Source: Clostridia bacterium
GTDB taxonomy: Bacteria > Bacillota > Clostridia > Christensenellales > Aristaeellaceae
Length of the DNA: 52,485 nt
Direction: 5' to 3'
NCBI GenBank assembly: GCA_017526525.1
Contig: JAFXRG010000018.1
Location: 1 to 52,485 of the forward strand
Position 1 is the stretch's first letter. Each line of letters begins with the position of its first letter. Below the pieces are notes generated by a model. It was not told where the DNA came from, made no database searches, and was given only the letters and a program-made list of their open reading frames with translations. Shown one piece after another: positions 31,501-38,225 of the stretch. Position numbers and translations under genes: made by a program.

Positions 31501-33609
31501 GCCGGAAGTGCAGGCCGCCGTGAGGGTCGCGCCGCTGGCGGTGCCGGTAAATTTGTGCATGTGGGCACTGGGGAACTGAACCTTCTTAAAGCTCAGCGTC
31601 TGCCCTGTTTCGCTGACAGCGATATCCGCCCTGCCCTGTTTGCCTTCCGTGTCCGTCCAGCCGGTACCGGCGATGGCGTTCTTCACGTTGCCGTCCAAGG
31701 CAGTGTTTCCGGCAGCAACCACCTGGCAGTTATTCGCAATAAGAATATCGGTCTCTGCCTTGATCCCACTAGCACTGCCGGAGACGTTTACGGTGCCGCC
31801 GCTGATCTCTATACTTGATTTAGAACTGTAAATTCCAAGCTTTCCTTCGGCAGCTGTCACCTCACCTCCGCTGATTTTTATACTGCTCCAACTGCGGATG
31901 CCAATGTTGCTTCCGGTTGCTTTCACGGTACCGCCGCTGATCTCTAAGTCTTTGTCACTTGTAATAGCAAGATTATCAGCTGAAGCAGTAATGGAGCCGC
32001 TTTCAATTTTTATTGTCTGACCGGCAGTTATTCCGAAGTCAGAACCGGAAGTCCTGAGGGAGCCGCTTCCTGAAATAGTCAGGGCTCCATTTCCGTTTAA
32101 ACCAATGCCGCAATCGAACCTTTCCGTTCCGATAACACTGTTATCGCCCGTCAGGTGAATCGCTAAATTGTCCGAACCTGCATAATAGATACCATATACC
32201 GGACCACCCACTGGTATTCCTGTCGAAATATTCGCATTGTTCAGCGTCAGGATATGGGTTTCCGCGTTATAACTTGCTGTAACAGGATCGCCGCCGGTGA
32301 TGTTCGACGCATTTTCGCTGGTCACCTGTGTGCCGCCGACCCAAAGAGGATACATTACCGGAAACTGCACCTTCTTATAGCTTCCCAAATCCTGCCCCTC
32401 GGTGCTGACAGCAATAGCCGTCCCGCCCTCAGTGCCAGCCGTGTTCGTCCAGCCGGTGCCGGCGATCGCGTTCTTTACAGATCCGCCGATCCCCATGCTT
32501 TTGCCTTCGGCATCTATTTCACCGTCGCTGATTACAACGTCCTTTGTTGAGTAAATGCCATAGCTGTTATCCCCGTTGCCTTTGGCGATTACCGTGCCGC
32601 CGCTGATCGTCACGATACCCTGGCTGGCCAGGATAGCCTCATTGCCGCCTGTAACATTCACGATGCCGGCTGTGACTGTTACGTTATTTTTTGCATAAAT
32701 GCCATGATGGGTGCCGAAAAGGGTCACATTGCCGCCGTTGATTACCACATTGCCGATGTTATCACCATCGTTGTGTATATACACCCCATCATCACATTCC
32801 AAAGCGTATACCTCTCCGCCGTTGATCGTTATGTTGCCTTCAGAAGAATACAGGCCGCGATTGCCTTTGATACTCACCGCGCCGCCATCAACGATGACGT
32901 CTTTTATAGCAAAGATGCCTTGTCCATTTTTCCCTGCGTCAATGCTTACGGTACCGCTGCTGATTGATATGCTTTTCCCGGAATAGATACCATACGCGAA
33001 ACCGTAAGCAGCCAAAGTACCTTCTCCGGAAACAGTAACATCTGCCATGTTATTTCCACTGTAAATGCCGGCAGCTAAAGCCTCGGTTGTGTTTTCGATT
33101 CTGCTGTAGCCCTCCAGTACAATTTTAAGGTTCTTTGCGCCGTTATAGTAAACGCCGGCAGTATGATCCGCATCAAACTTATATCCCGTCGAAATTCCTG
33201 CGCCGTTTAGCGTCAGGGTATCGGTCGTCGCGTCATAGCTCACTTTGCCGTCACCAAACACATCGTTCGCGTTCACGACAGTCACCTGTGTTTCGCCGAC
33301 CCAAAGGGGATAGGCCTGAACAAAGTTTGCCTGAATACTGTCAGGGGCCAGGCCAAACGTTATAGGATTACTGGCAGATGTATGGCTTCCGCTTGAATTG
33401 GTATATTCCCAATTTGCAAAAGCATACCCGGAATTCGCGGCAGCTTCGTATTTCAGATATGATCCGTCCTGACTCTTTGTTACCACTCCTGCGCCCGTCG
33501 GTTCAATAGTTGCATCCGGGGCATTTCTTTCTGCCATCGCCGCACCAAGCCCCAGCACCAGCGCCAGGGTAAGCAGGATGCCCATCAGCCTCTTCGTTTT
33601 GCCTGTCAT
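28600..33609 (-). CDS. Very large secreted protein: beta-helix repeats, Ig-like repeats and C-terminal DUF4214 repeats
   Basis: 1669 residues. A signal peptide (1-26, cleavage after AMA) precedes an InlB-like/Listeria-Bacteroides-type start (YLKYEAAANSGYAFANWEYT). Next come two blocks, about 100-420 and 420-690, each opening PLWVGETQVT / PLWVGGTQVT and continuing with short parallel beta-helix-like repeats (VTISGGTVIAKGNG, IEISGGTVNVSG). Then YDG/MBG-like and Ig-like domains (about 700-1260), a Pro-Gly-Glu linker (about 1265-1290, PGPEPGPGPEP), and four DUF4214 repeats (YCYNMILGREADEAG, CYDAFLGREADDAG, LYKTMLNRTADEAG, MYKVFLDRDADPDG). It is a cell-surface or matrix protein; ligand unknown. 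An AGAGG and AAAGGAG lie before the start. Confidence 0.85.
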   Translation of the reverse strand: MTGKTKRLMGILLTLALVLGLGAAMAERNAPDATIEPTGAGVVTKSQDGSYLKYEAAANSGYAFANWEYTNSSGSHTSASNPITFGLAPDSIQANFVQAYPLWVGETQVTVVNANDVFGDGKVSYDATTDTLTLNGAGISTGYKFDADHTAGVYYNGAKNLKIVLEGYSRIENTTEALAAGIYSGNNMADVTVSGEGTLAAYGFAYGIYSGKSISISSGTVSIDAGKNGQGIFAIKDVIVDGGAVSIKGNRGLYSSEGNITINGGEVYALECDDGVYIHNDGDNIGNVVINGGNVTLFGTHHGIYAKNNVTVTAGIVNVTGGNEAILASQGIVTISGGTVIAKGNGDNSYGIYSTKDVVISDGEIDAEGKSMGIGGSVKNAIAGTGWTNTAGTEGGTAIAVSTEGQDLGSYKKVQFPVMYPLWVGGTQVTSENASNITGGDPVTASYNAETHILTLNNANISTGIPVGGPVYGIYYAGSDNLAIHLTGDNSVIGTERFDCGIGLNGNGALTISGSGSLRTSGSDFGITAGQTIKIESGSITASADNLAITSDKDLEISGGTVKATGSNIGIRSWSSIKISGGEVTAAEGKLGIYSSKSSIEISGGTVNVSGSASGIKAETDILIANNCQVVAAGNTALDGNVKNAIAGTGWTDTEGKQGRADIAVSETGQTLSFKKVQFPSAHMHKFTGTASGATLTAACTSGCPDGYDINPATLTIKKPTLTTYGQTGEGISASATLDGTEAFNTATGASAAETGIQYFKATKSGETYTKDGDTLGAAPTDAGDYVAEIGVTIGNGKYPVPVGYTIAPASISSVAVTGITAPEATKELDPAAATATEHVTLDDSGAIAWTPAPADGKAAYATEYSAAVTVVPDENYAFAETVTATINEKTAVVTKNDDGTIDVAYAFPKTALIPVDIAAADKEAAYSAEGIAIPVNGMFTVPEGAGEAIFGMTQGTGEGTLDGGKLKVTKCGTFTISIDTAETDTHAAGNAGATLTVLKAASPVTVTGTAAVAAGGKTVDLSGNVALNGAAGAVSYAISGEAKGCTLKDGVLTSGDEEGTVTVNVTVAEDAFCNALAATPITVTISGKDKQEQTITAEDVTAAYGDIGKAIKATTNGDGEISYAVKSGDAVTVNASTGALAIVKAGTAVVTVTASETDSYLPAAKDVKVTVEKTKAAVAEAPEPMLGMLENDEPMTLVTAGKASGGTMQYALGTDDKTAPEEEWSEKVPAGTKAGTYYVWYKAQGDGNHTDSAAACVIAKIAKLPDPGPEPGPGPEPGPGPEPGPEPEPTNKILLFVRYCYNMILGREADEAGENYWFGLLSEEKISTTEAVSGFIFSGEFAGKSLNTRQQMAVVGETMETNQEDMSTWSAALEQGSTLAEAINGLGASNEFDDLRSRFDFDSDYASSEDLRTDLIQLRAFVARCYDAFLGREADDAGMNAWAEPFASGKKTAAEIIGGFVFSEEFTARNLSSEDIVKALYKTMLNRTADEAGLKQWAKALDNGEPLESVINGIAQSDEFIQLCKACGIRPGFLPVGPEPAPEPEPEDQWDAAKITAFIRRAYREALDRDAGEEELAHWVSQVMSKEISPAKAARMILVSQEMEARSLGNEAFVKVMYKVFLDRDADPDGLIYWQAKLEGEEVLTRVALMREFCNSKEYKDYQDTLKK

Positions 33610-33716
33610 GATCCTCTTGTCTCCTTTGACTCTTAATTACGGCTGATACGGCTGCCGCAGGCCTTTTTCCGGTTTGGTTTCTCCGTTTTCAATTGTTGTT
33701 TTACTGTGACTTTTGT

Positions 33717-33725
33717 ATCATAGCA
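33717..33725 (-). promoter_or_regulatory. Extended -10 promoter for the 1669-residue surface protein
   Basis: The minus strand reads TGCTATGAT, a TGn extended -10 with one mismatch, about 108 bases before the start. Confidence 0.5.
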
Positions 33726-33747
33726 GATACTTACATGATTGAAAAGG

Positions 33748-33859
33748 GGGAACGCTGGGGACGACCCTTTTCGTTCCCCGGGAACGCTGGGGACGACCCT
33801 TTTCGTTCCCCTTGCGAATCCCTGAGGCGGGAACGCTGGGGACGACCCTTTTCGTTCCC
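33748..33859. repeat. REP-like element, copies 2-4 in tandem
   Basis: Three identical 31-bp palindromes at 33748-33778, 33780-33810 and 33829-33859. Copies 3 and 4 are each followed by TTGCGAATCCCTGAGGC, giving a 49-bp tandem unit. Confidence 0.9.
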
Positions 33860-33860
33860 C

Positions 33861-33889
33861 TTGCGAATCCCTGAGGCATCCATTATAAT
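33861..33889 (+). promoter_or_regulatory. Promoter of the 188-residue XRE gene, -35 inside the repeat unit
   Basis: TTGCGA (33861-33866), 17 bases, TATAAT (33884-33889). The -35 and most of the spacer belong to the tandem repeat unit. GGGAG and the ATG at 33913 follow. Confidence 0.55.
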
Positions 33890-33912
33890 GAAACAAAAAA
33901 GGGAGAACTGCC

Positions 33913-34479
33913 ATGCCAGCAAAACCGTCTGAGGCCCGGATGGGGAGCGAAAAACCGGAGAAGAAGCTGTTTGTTTTCTTTGTGGATCCTGCAAAGGATC
34001 CGGATATCTTTGAAAAGCTGTCCTCCGTCCGTCCTGTGGCGAAATATCTCCGGCAGGTGATCCGGCAAGATCTGGAGATTTATCCGGTTGCAGGGAACGA
34101 TGCTCCTCCGGAAGCACCTCCGGCCGTTGACGGAAAATCAAACCGGGAAGTGTTTTGGGAGAATTTTCCCCTGCTGTTTGAGTCGTCGGGGGTATCCGTG
34201 AAGGAATTCGCGGATTCAGTTCATGTCACGCCGCTTACGGTTTCCATGTGGAAGGCGGGAAAAACTTTTCCCCGTTCGGGACAGATTATGGAGATCTGCC
34301 GGTTTTTTCACATCAGCCGGTCTGAATTGCTGGAGGAAGGCTTTCCCCGGAAAAGTTCGGAAGCGCATCTGCTTCGGAGCTTTCATTCGCTGTCTTCGGA
34401 AGGAAAGCGCCAGCTGATGGAAGCGGCTGAAACATTGGAATCCCTGTATCCGAAGAATCCGGATGAACCGGCCCGGTAG
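33913..34479 (+). CDS. XRE-family DNA-binding protein with N-terminal ribbon-helix-helix-like part
   Basis: 188 residues. The N-terminus (KKLFVFFVDPAKDPDIFEKL then KYLRQVIRQDL) resembles small DNA-binding segments of plasmid accessory proteins; this is tentative. A Pro-rich linker follows, then an XRE helix-turn-helix (about 90-145: VSVKEFADSVHVTPLTVSMW then KAGKTFPRSGQIMEIC). The GGGAG site is 7 bases upstream. It converges on the third WYL gene, with a hairpin terminator between them. Confidence 0.65.
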   Translation: MPAKPSEARMGSEKPEKKLFVFFVDPAKDPDIFEKLSSVRPVAKYLRQVIRQDLEIYPVAGNDAPPEAPPAVDGKSNREVFWENFPLLFESSGVSVKEFADSVHVTPLTVSMWKAGKTFPRSGQIMEICRFFHISRSELLEEGFPRKSSEAHLLRSFHSLSSEGKRQLMEAAETLESLYPKNPDEPAR

Positions 34480-34508
34480 ATCCCTTTTCATTCCCTCGCA
34501 TGCAAAAA

Positions 34509-34541
34509 GGAGAGGCCGCCGACGGCAGCCTCTCCTTTATT
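34509..34541. terminator. Bidirectional terminator between the XRE and third WYL genes
   Basis: GGAGAGGCCGCC and GGCAGCCTCTCC form a 12-bp stem with one mismatch. AAAAA precedes it and TTTATTAT follows it, so it can serve both convergent genes. Confidence 0.65.
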
Positions 34542-34553
34542 ATGCCCTGTTTT

Positions 34554-34584
34554 GGGAACGAAAAGGGTCGTCCCCAGCGTTCCC
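34554..34584. repeat. REP-like element, copy 5 (inverted)
   Basis: The same 31-bp palindrome in the opposite orientation (AAAAGGGTCGTCCCCAG core). It ends one base before the stop codon of the WYL gene. Confidence 0.85.
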
Positions 34585-34585
34585 T

Positions 34586-35644
34586 TTAGAGCAGGCCGTA
34601 GTTTTCGTTGATCTGGCGGATTTCCGCCCGGATTTCCTCCACCAGGCTTTCCGGCGCCACCACCCGGACATCCCGGGCGAACTGCAGCGCCCATTTCTTC
34701 ATGGCTTCCCGGCTGACCTTCATATGGCAGGAAACGGTGCCGTCGCCCCGGTCGAAGAAGGAAACATGCTTCCCGAAGAAATCGACCACCAGGCCCACAT
34801 CCTTTTTGCGGATGATGAATTCCGTCTTCTCCGGCTTTCCGGAAAACATATTCACATGCTGATAGACATAATCCTGCAGCTTCAGGCCGTCCTCCAGGCC
34901 GGCCACCTGGTTTCCGGGTTTGGCCGGCGAGTCCAGCTTTTGGATTTTCATGATCCGGTCCACCCGGTAATTGGCCACGTTGCTGTAATTGTCCTTGTTG
35001 CAGATCAGGTAATACCGGCCGTCGCTGGCCACCAGCTGATAGGGATTCAGCAGCTGTTTCTTTTCCGTTCCGTCCTCGTTCAGGGAGGCATGCAGCTGCA
35101 GGTCCGTCCCGTAGCGGCCGTAGACGATTTCCACCTGTTTCCCTTCCGCGATGGCCTCGTCCAGCACCTCAATGATCAGGAACAGGTCCTTGTTCTGCGG
35201 CGCGTCCGCGTTCATGCTGTGCACGTGCTTCATCCGCTGGCTGAAATAGGGGCCGGACAGGCTGCCCAGCTTCTCGATCAGGTCCTTCCGGGGTTTGTAC
35301 GGCACGGAGCGGGAGAATAAAAGGCCGTCGATGAGCATATGCAGCTCCGGCTCCGCAAAGTCGTGCTCATAATACAGATCCGTATAGATCGTGCTGTCTT
35401 CCCTTTCCCCGGTTTTCCGGTTGACGGAAGAGCGGGTGATGGTCCGGTAGCCGGTAACAAACCCGGCGTCGATCAGGTCCATGACATTGCTTTTGACCGT
35501 TCCCCGGTCCACCGTCATGTCATAATCGCTCTGGAGCTTTTCCATGATCTGCTGCTGCGTCATGGGATGGTTCATATCGGTATATTTTTTCAGAATATTC
35601 AGAATATACAGGATACTGATCTTTTTTCCGCCGTCAATCAGCAT
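34586..35644 (-). CDS. WYL-domain transcriptional regulator (third of three)
   Basis: 352 residues. A winged helix (1-75: MTQQQIMEKLQSDYDMTVDR) precedes the WYL domain (about 165-240: LLNPYQLVASDGRYYLICNK, VANYRVDRIMKIQ) and a WCX domain. It is a near paralog of the + strand WYL protein at 18857. It lies 38 bases after the unknown gene at 35683-36507 and is probably co-transcribed with it. The ribosome site (AAGGGG) is 11 bases before the ATG. Confidence 0.88.
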   Translation of the reverse strand: MLIDGGKKISILYILNILKKYTDMNHPMTQQQIMEKLQSDYDMTVDRGTVKSNVMDLIDAGFVTGYRTITRSSVNRKTGEREDSTIYTDLYYEHDFAEPELHMLIDGLLFSRSVPYKPRKDLIEKLGSLSGPYFSQRMKHVHSMNADAPQNKDLFLIIEVLDEAIAEGKQVEIVYGRYGTDLQLHASLNEDGTEKKQLLNPYQLVASDGRYYLICNKDNYSNVANYRVDRIMKIQKLDSPAKPGNQVAGLEDGLKLQDYVYQHVNMFSGKPEKTEFIIRKKDVGLVVDFFGKHVSFFDRGDGTVSCHMKVSREAMKKWALQFARDVRVVAPESLVEEIRAEIRQINENYGLL

Positions 35645-35682
35645 ATGCCCGGATCCCCTTTCCCGATAGTGGAATCAGCATA

Positions 35683-36507
35683 TCAGCGAAACGGGAAAAA
35701 AGCAACCGTCCGGGGCCGCGCCAGGCGGTAAATCCGCGAGAAGGGAATCCGGTTCCGGAGGATGACCGCCTTGTCCCGGCAGTCCCGCCTTTCCGCGGCA
35801 ACCCGGAACGCGTCCCGCAGCAGGTCCCGGTCCTCCCCCAGGGCCGCGGCGATCCACAGCAGGGACCGGGGATTCAGCAGCCGCTCATACGTAACCCGGG
35901 CGCTGTGGTTCGGCCGGGTACGGCAGTAGATGCCCTCTCCCAGGGACAGCTGCGAGGCAAACCAGGTGACCATATGCAGCTGCTCATATTTCCAGTCGAT
36001 CCGCATTTCCTCCAGGAAGGAAGACAGGTCCTCCTCTTCCGCCAGGCGGGCAAAAACGGCCGCCATCTCCGTATTGTCCAGGTCCGCCTCTCCCGCCGGA
36101 ACGGCCGGCAGGGGGCATTTTTCCCGTTTCTCCCGGTCCATGAAACAGCGGATCCGCCCTTCCATGAACCGCGTATACATTTTCTGCCGGATCCCGTTCA
36201 TCTGCACGTAGGGCAGGTCCAGCACCTGCAGGACCTCCGAAGCGAACATCATAAAGGACATCCGGGTCAGGTCATAAGCCGTCCAGTCAATATCCCCGGA
36301 CAGCACCCGGGCCTTCGCAATCCAGTCCTTCCGGGTTTTCTCCCCCAGCTGCAGGTCTTCCAGCGGCAGGATCAGCGCGTCAAAGGTCTGCCGCTGTTCC
36401 TCCCGCAGGATGCACATCCGCGCCGTGTAGATTTCCTTTTCCCTCCGGCGTTTTTCCGCGGTGCTTCCGTCGTCATCCCAGTCTTCGTCCCATTCCCTGA
36501 TTTCCAT
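35683..36507 (-). CDS. Unknown helical protein, upstream partner of the third WYL regulator
   Basis: 274 residues. A charged N-terminus (WDEDWDDDGSTAEKRRREKE) precedes helical sequence. The last 100 residues (VTWFASQLSLGEG; YERLLNPRSLLWIAAALGED; IPFSRIYRLARP) align by eye with the end of the unknown protein at 14875-15696. Both proteins lie just upstream of a regulator or effector gene and near a WYL protein. No known domain is recognised. Confidence 0.6.
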   Translation of the reverse strand: MEIREWDEDWDDDGSTAEKRRREKEIYTARMCILREEQRQTFDALILPLEDLQLGEKTRKDWIAKARVLSGDIDWTAYDLTRMSFMMFASEVLQVLDLPYVQMNGIRQKMYTRFMEGRIRCFMDREKREKCPLPAVPAGEADLDNTEMAAVFARLAEEEDLSSFLEEMRIDWKYEQLHMVTWFASQLSLGEGIYCRTRPNHSARVTYERLLNPRSLLWIAAALGEDRDLLRDAFRVAAERRDCRDKAVILRNRIPFSRIYRLARPRTVAFFPFR

Positions 36508-36600
36508 TCCCTGCCCCCCGTTTCCGTTGTTGTTTCCATGCTTATCCTACTTTCGGGGATGCGGAAAAAAGCAGTCATCGGAGATGAACGGAGAAAAGCC

Positions 36601-37734
36601 TTACATCTTCATGCCGGTCCGGATCAGCCGGAACATCCGTTCCGCGGCGTTCCGGTACAGGCTTTCCGCGTTTTGCATTGCCGCGTCCAATGTCATGGGA
36701 AAGGAAACCGCGGTCATGATGGATTCAATGCCGTCCTCGCAGAGGTCCATGGCGCCTTCCCCCATGGAGCCGGACAGGCACACAGCGGGAACGCCCTTCG
36801 CCCGGGCCCGCCGGGCCACCCCCTGCACCGCCTTGCCGAAGCGGCTTTGTCCGTCGGTCCGGCCCTCGCCGGTTACCACCAGGTCCGCGCCCTCCAGCCG
36901 CTCGTCAAAGCGGATCAGGTCCAGCACCGTTTCGATGCCGGATTTCAGGACGCCTCCGCAGAATCCTTTCAGGGCCGCGCCCAGGCCGCCCGCCGCGCCG
37001 GCCCCCGGAAACGCGCCGTCCGTTCCGCAGTCCCGGCGGAGAATTTCGCTGTAGTGCAGCATGCCCGCCTCCAGCTCCTCCGTGACGGCCGGGGAGGCGC
37101 CCTTCTGCTTTGCGTAAACCCGGGCGGCGCCGTTTTCCCCGCACAGGGGATTCGTTACGTCCGACAGAACCGTTACGGTGCATTCCCGCAGCCGGGGATC
37201 CAGGCGCCCTGTATCGATACGGGCAATCCGGCCCAGGTTTTCCCCGGTGCCCGCCAGTTCCTTTCCTTCCCGGTCCAGGAAGCGCACCCCCAGGGCCTGC
37301 ATGCACCCGGCGCCGCCGTCGTTGGTGGCGGAGCCCCCGAGCCCGATGTAAATCTCCCTGGCCCCGCGGTCCAGGGCATGGCGCAGCAGCTCCCCGGTGC
37401 CGAAGGTGGTCGTTTTCCGGGGATCCCGCAGGCTTTCCTCCACCAGGGGCAGCCCGGAGGCCGCCGCCATTTCCAGGATGGCCCTGCCTCCGTCCAGCAT
37501 GCCGTACGCGGCCTGAATGCGCCGCATCAGGGGATCGTGCACCGGAACACTCACCCGCTCCCCGCCGGCAGCGCCGAGGACGGCGTCCACGGTGCCCTCT
37601 CCGCCGTCCGCCACCGGCAGGCCCACGGTTTCGCAGGGGCCGAAAACGCTGCGGGCCGCCTCCGTCAGCAGCCGCACGGTATCCGCGCCGGTCAGGCTTC
37701 CTTTGAATGAATCCGATGCGAAAACCAGCTTCAC
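36601..37734 (-). CDS. glxK: Glycerate kinase (GlxK/GarK type I)
   Basis: 377 residues from GTG 37734 (GGAGGAAAGAGG upstream). The family signatures are KLVFASDSFKGSLTG at the start, LPVADGGEGTVDAV, IYIGLGGSATNDGGAGCMQA and the late GADLVVTGEGRTDGQSRFGK. The enzyme phosphorylates D-glycerate with ATP, feeding it into glycolysis from glyoxylate, tartronate or sugar-acid catabolism. No pathway partner is adjacent. It is flanked upstream by two REP-like elements and a fragment of a DUF4214 gene. Confidence 0.92.
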   Translation of the reverse strand: MKLVFASDSFKGSLTGADTVRLLTEAARSVFGPCETVGLPVADGGEGTVDAVLGAAGGERVSVPVHDPLMRRIQAAYGMLDGGRAILEMAAASGLPLVEESLRDPRKTTTFGTGELLRHALDRGAREIYIGLGGSATNDGGAGCMQALGVRFLDREGKELAGTGENLGRIARIDTGRLDPRLRECTVTVLSDVTNPLCGENGAARVYAKQKGASPAVTEELEAGMLHYSEILRRDCGTDGAFPGAGAAGGLGAALKGFCGGVLKSGIETVLDLIRFDERLEGADLVVTGEGRTDGQSRFGKAVQGVARRARAKGVPAVCLSGSMGEGAMDLCEDGIESIMTAVSFPMTLDAAMQNAESLYRNAAERMFRLIRTGMKM

Positions 37735-37754
37735 GGCCTCTTTCCTCCATTCAG

Positions 37755-37827
37755 GGGAACGGTGGGGACGACCCTTTTCGTTCCCTTTTTTCTTCAGGGA
37801 ACGGTGGGGACGACCCTTTTCGTTCCC
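37755..37827. repeat. REP-like element, copies 6 and 7
   Basis: Two 31-bp palindromes at 37755-37785 and 37797-37827. Both carry GGTGGGG where copies 1-5 have GCTGGGG. Confidence 0.85.
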
Positions 37828-37929
37828 TCACTTCTTCAGCGTATCCTGGTAATCCTTATACTCTTTCGAATTGCAGAACTCCTTCATCAGCTCCGCCCGG
37901 GTGAGGGCTTCTTCCCCTTCCAGCTTCGT
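37828..37929 (-). pseudogene. 3' fragment of a DUF4214 surface-protein gene
   Basis: On the minus strand it encodes TKLEGEEALTRAELMKEFCN then SKEYKDYQDTLKK and a stop. It is very similar to the last 34 codons of the 1669-residue gene (KLEGEEVLTRVALMREFCN...). The rest of the gene is missing upstream. Confidence 0.8.
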
Positions 37930-38021
37930 ATCGGCTTATTGTACACAGGTTTTTATGTAGCTTTCAAGGGTTTTGAAGCGGCACAGCGTCCTTTTTGTTT
38001 CATTCCGGCCCCCGGGAAGGG

Positions 38022-38103
38022 TGTCATCCTGAGCGCAGCGAAGGATCTGTTCTGCTGCTGATCCGCCGCGCCGATAAGATTCTTCACTTCGTTCAGAATG
38101 ACA
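38022..38103. repeat. MITE-like inverted repeat
   Basis: The left arm TGTCATCCTGAGCGCAGCG... (38022-38048) and the complement of the right arm (38076-38103, TGTCATTCTGAACGAAGTG...) match at about 22 of 27 bases, with a 27-base middle. The right end is partly duplicated at about 38117-38135. Such GTCATTCTGAGCG elements are widespread in bacteria. Confidence 0.7.
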
Positions 38104-38160
38104 CCGGGGGAAACTGCGTTCAGAATGACACCGGGAGATGCTTCGTTCCCTTCCTTTCCC

Positions 38161-38190
38161 TTGCTTTCAGTTTGGGGGGTATGGTAGAAT
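38161..38190 (+). promoter_or_regulatory. Promoter of the LacI-family gene
   Basis: TTGCTT, 18 bases, TAGAAT (38185-38190), with a TGG extension just before the -10. Confidence 0.45.
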
Positions 38191-38225
38191 AACGTGATGA
38201 ACCCCCGTAGACAGGAGGACAACCA

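Noticed and set aside
28501-31818. A 1105-codon open frame on the + strand opposite the 1669-residue surface protein
   Set aside because: It is a mirror of the GC-rich codon use of the minus-strand gene, with no ribosome site or recognisable domain, and it crosses the hairpin terminator.
33748-33859. Three tandem palindromes as a possible CRISPR array
   Set aside because: The spacers are 1 and 18 bases and the repeat occurs singly elsewhere, so this is a dispersed REP-like element.
35905-37710. A 601-codon + strand frame opposite glycerate kinase and the unknown gene
   Set aside because: It spans two real minus-strand genes and has no protein-like features.
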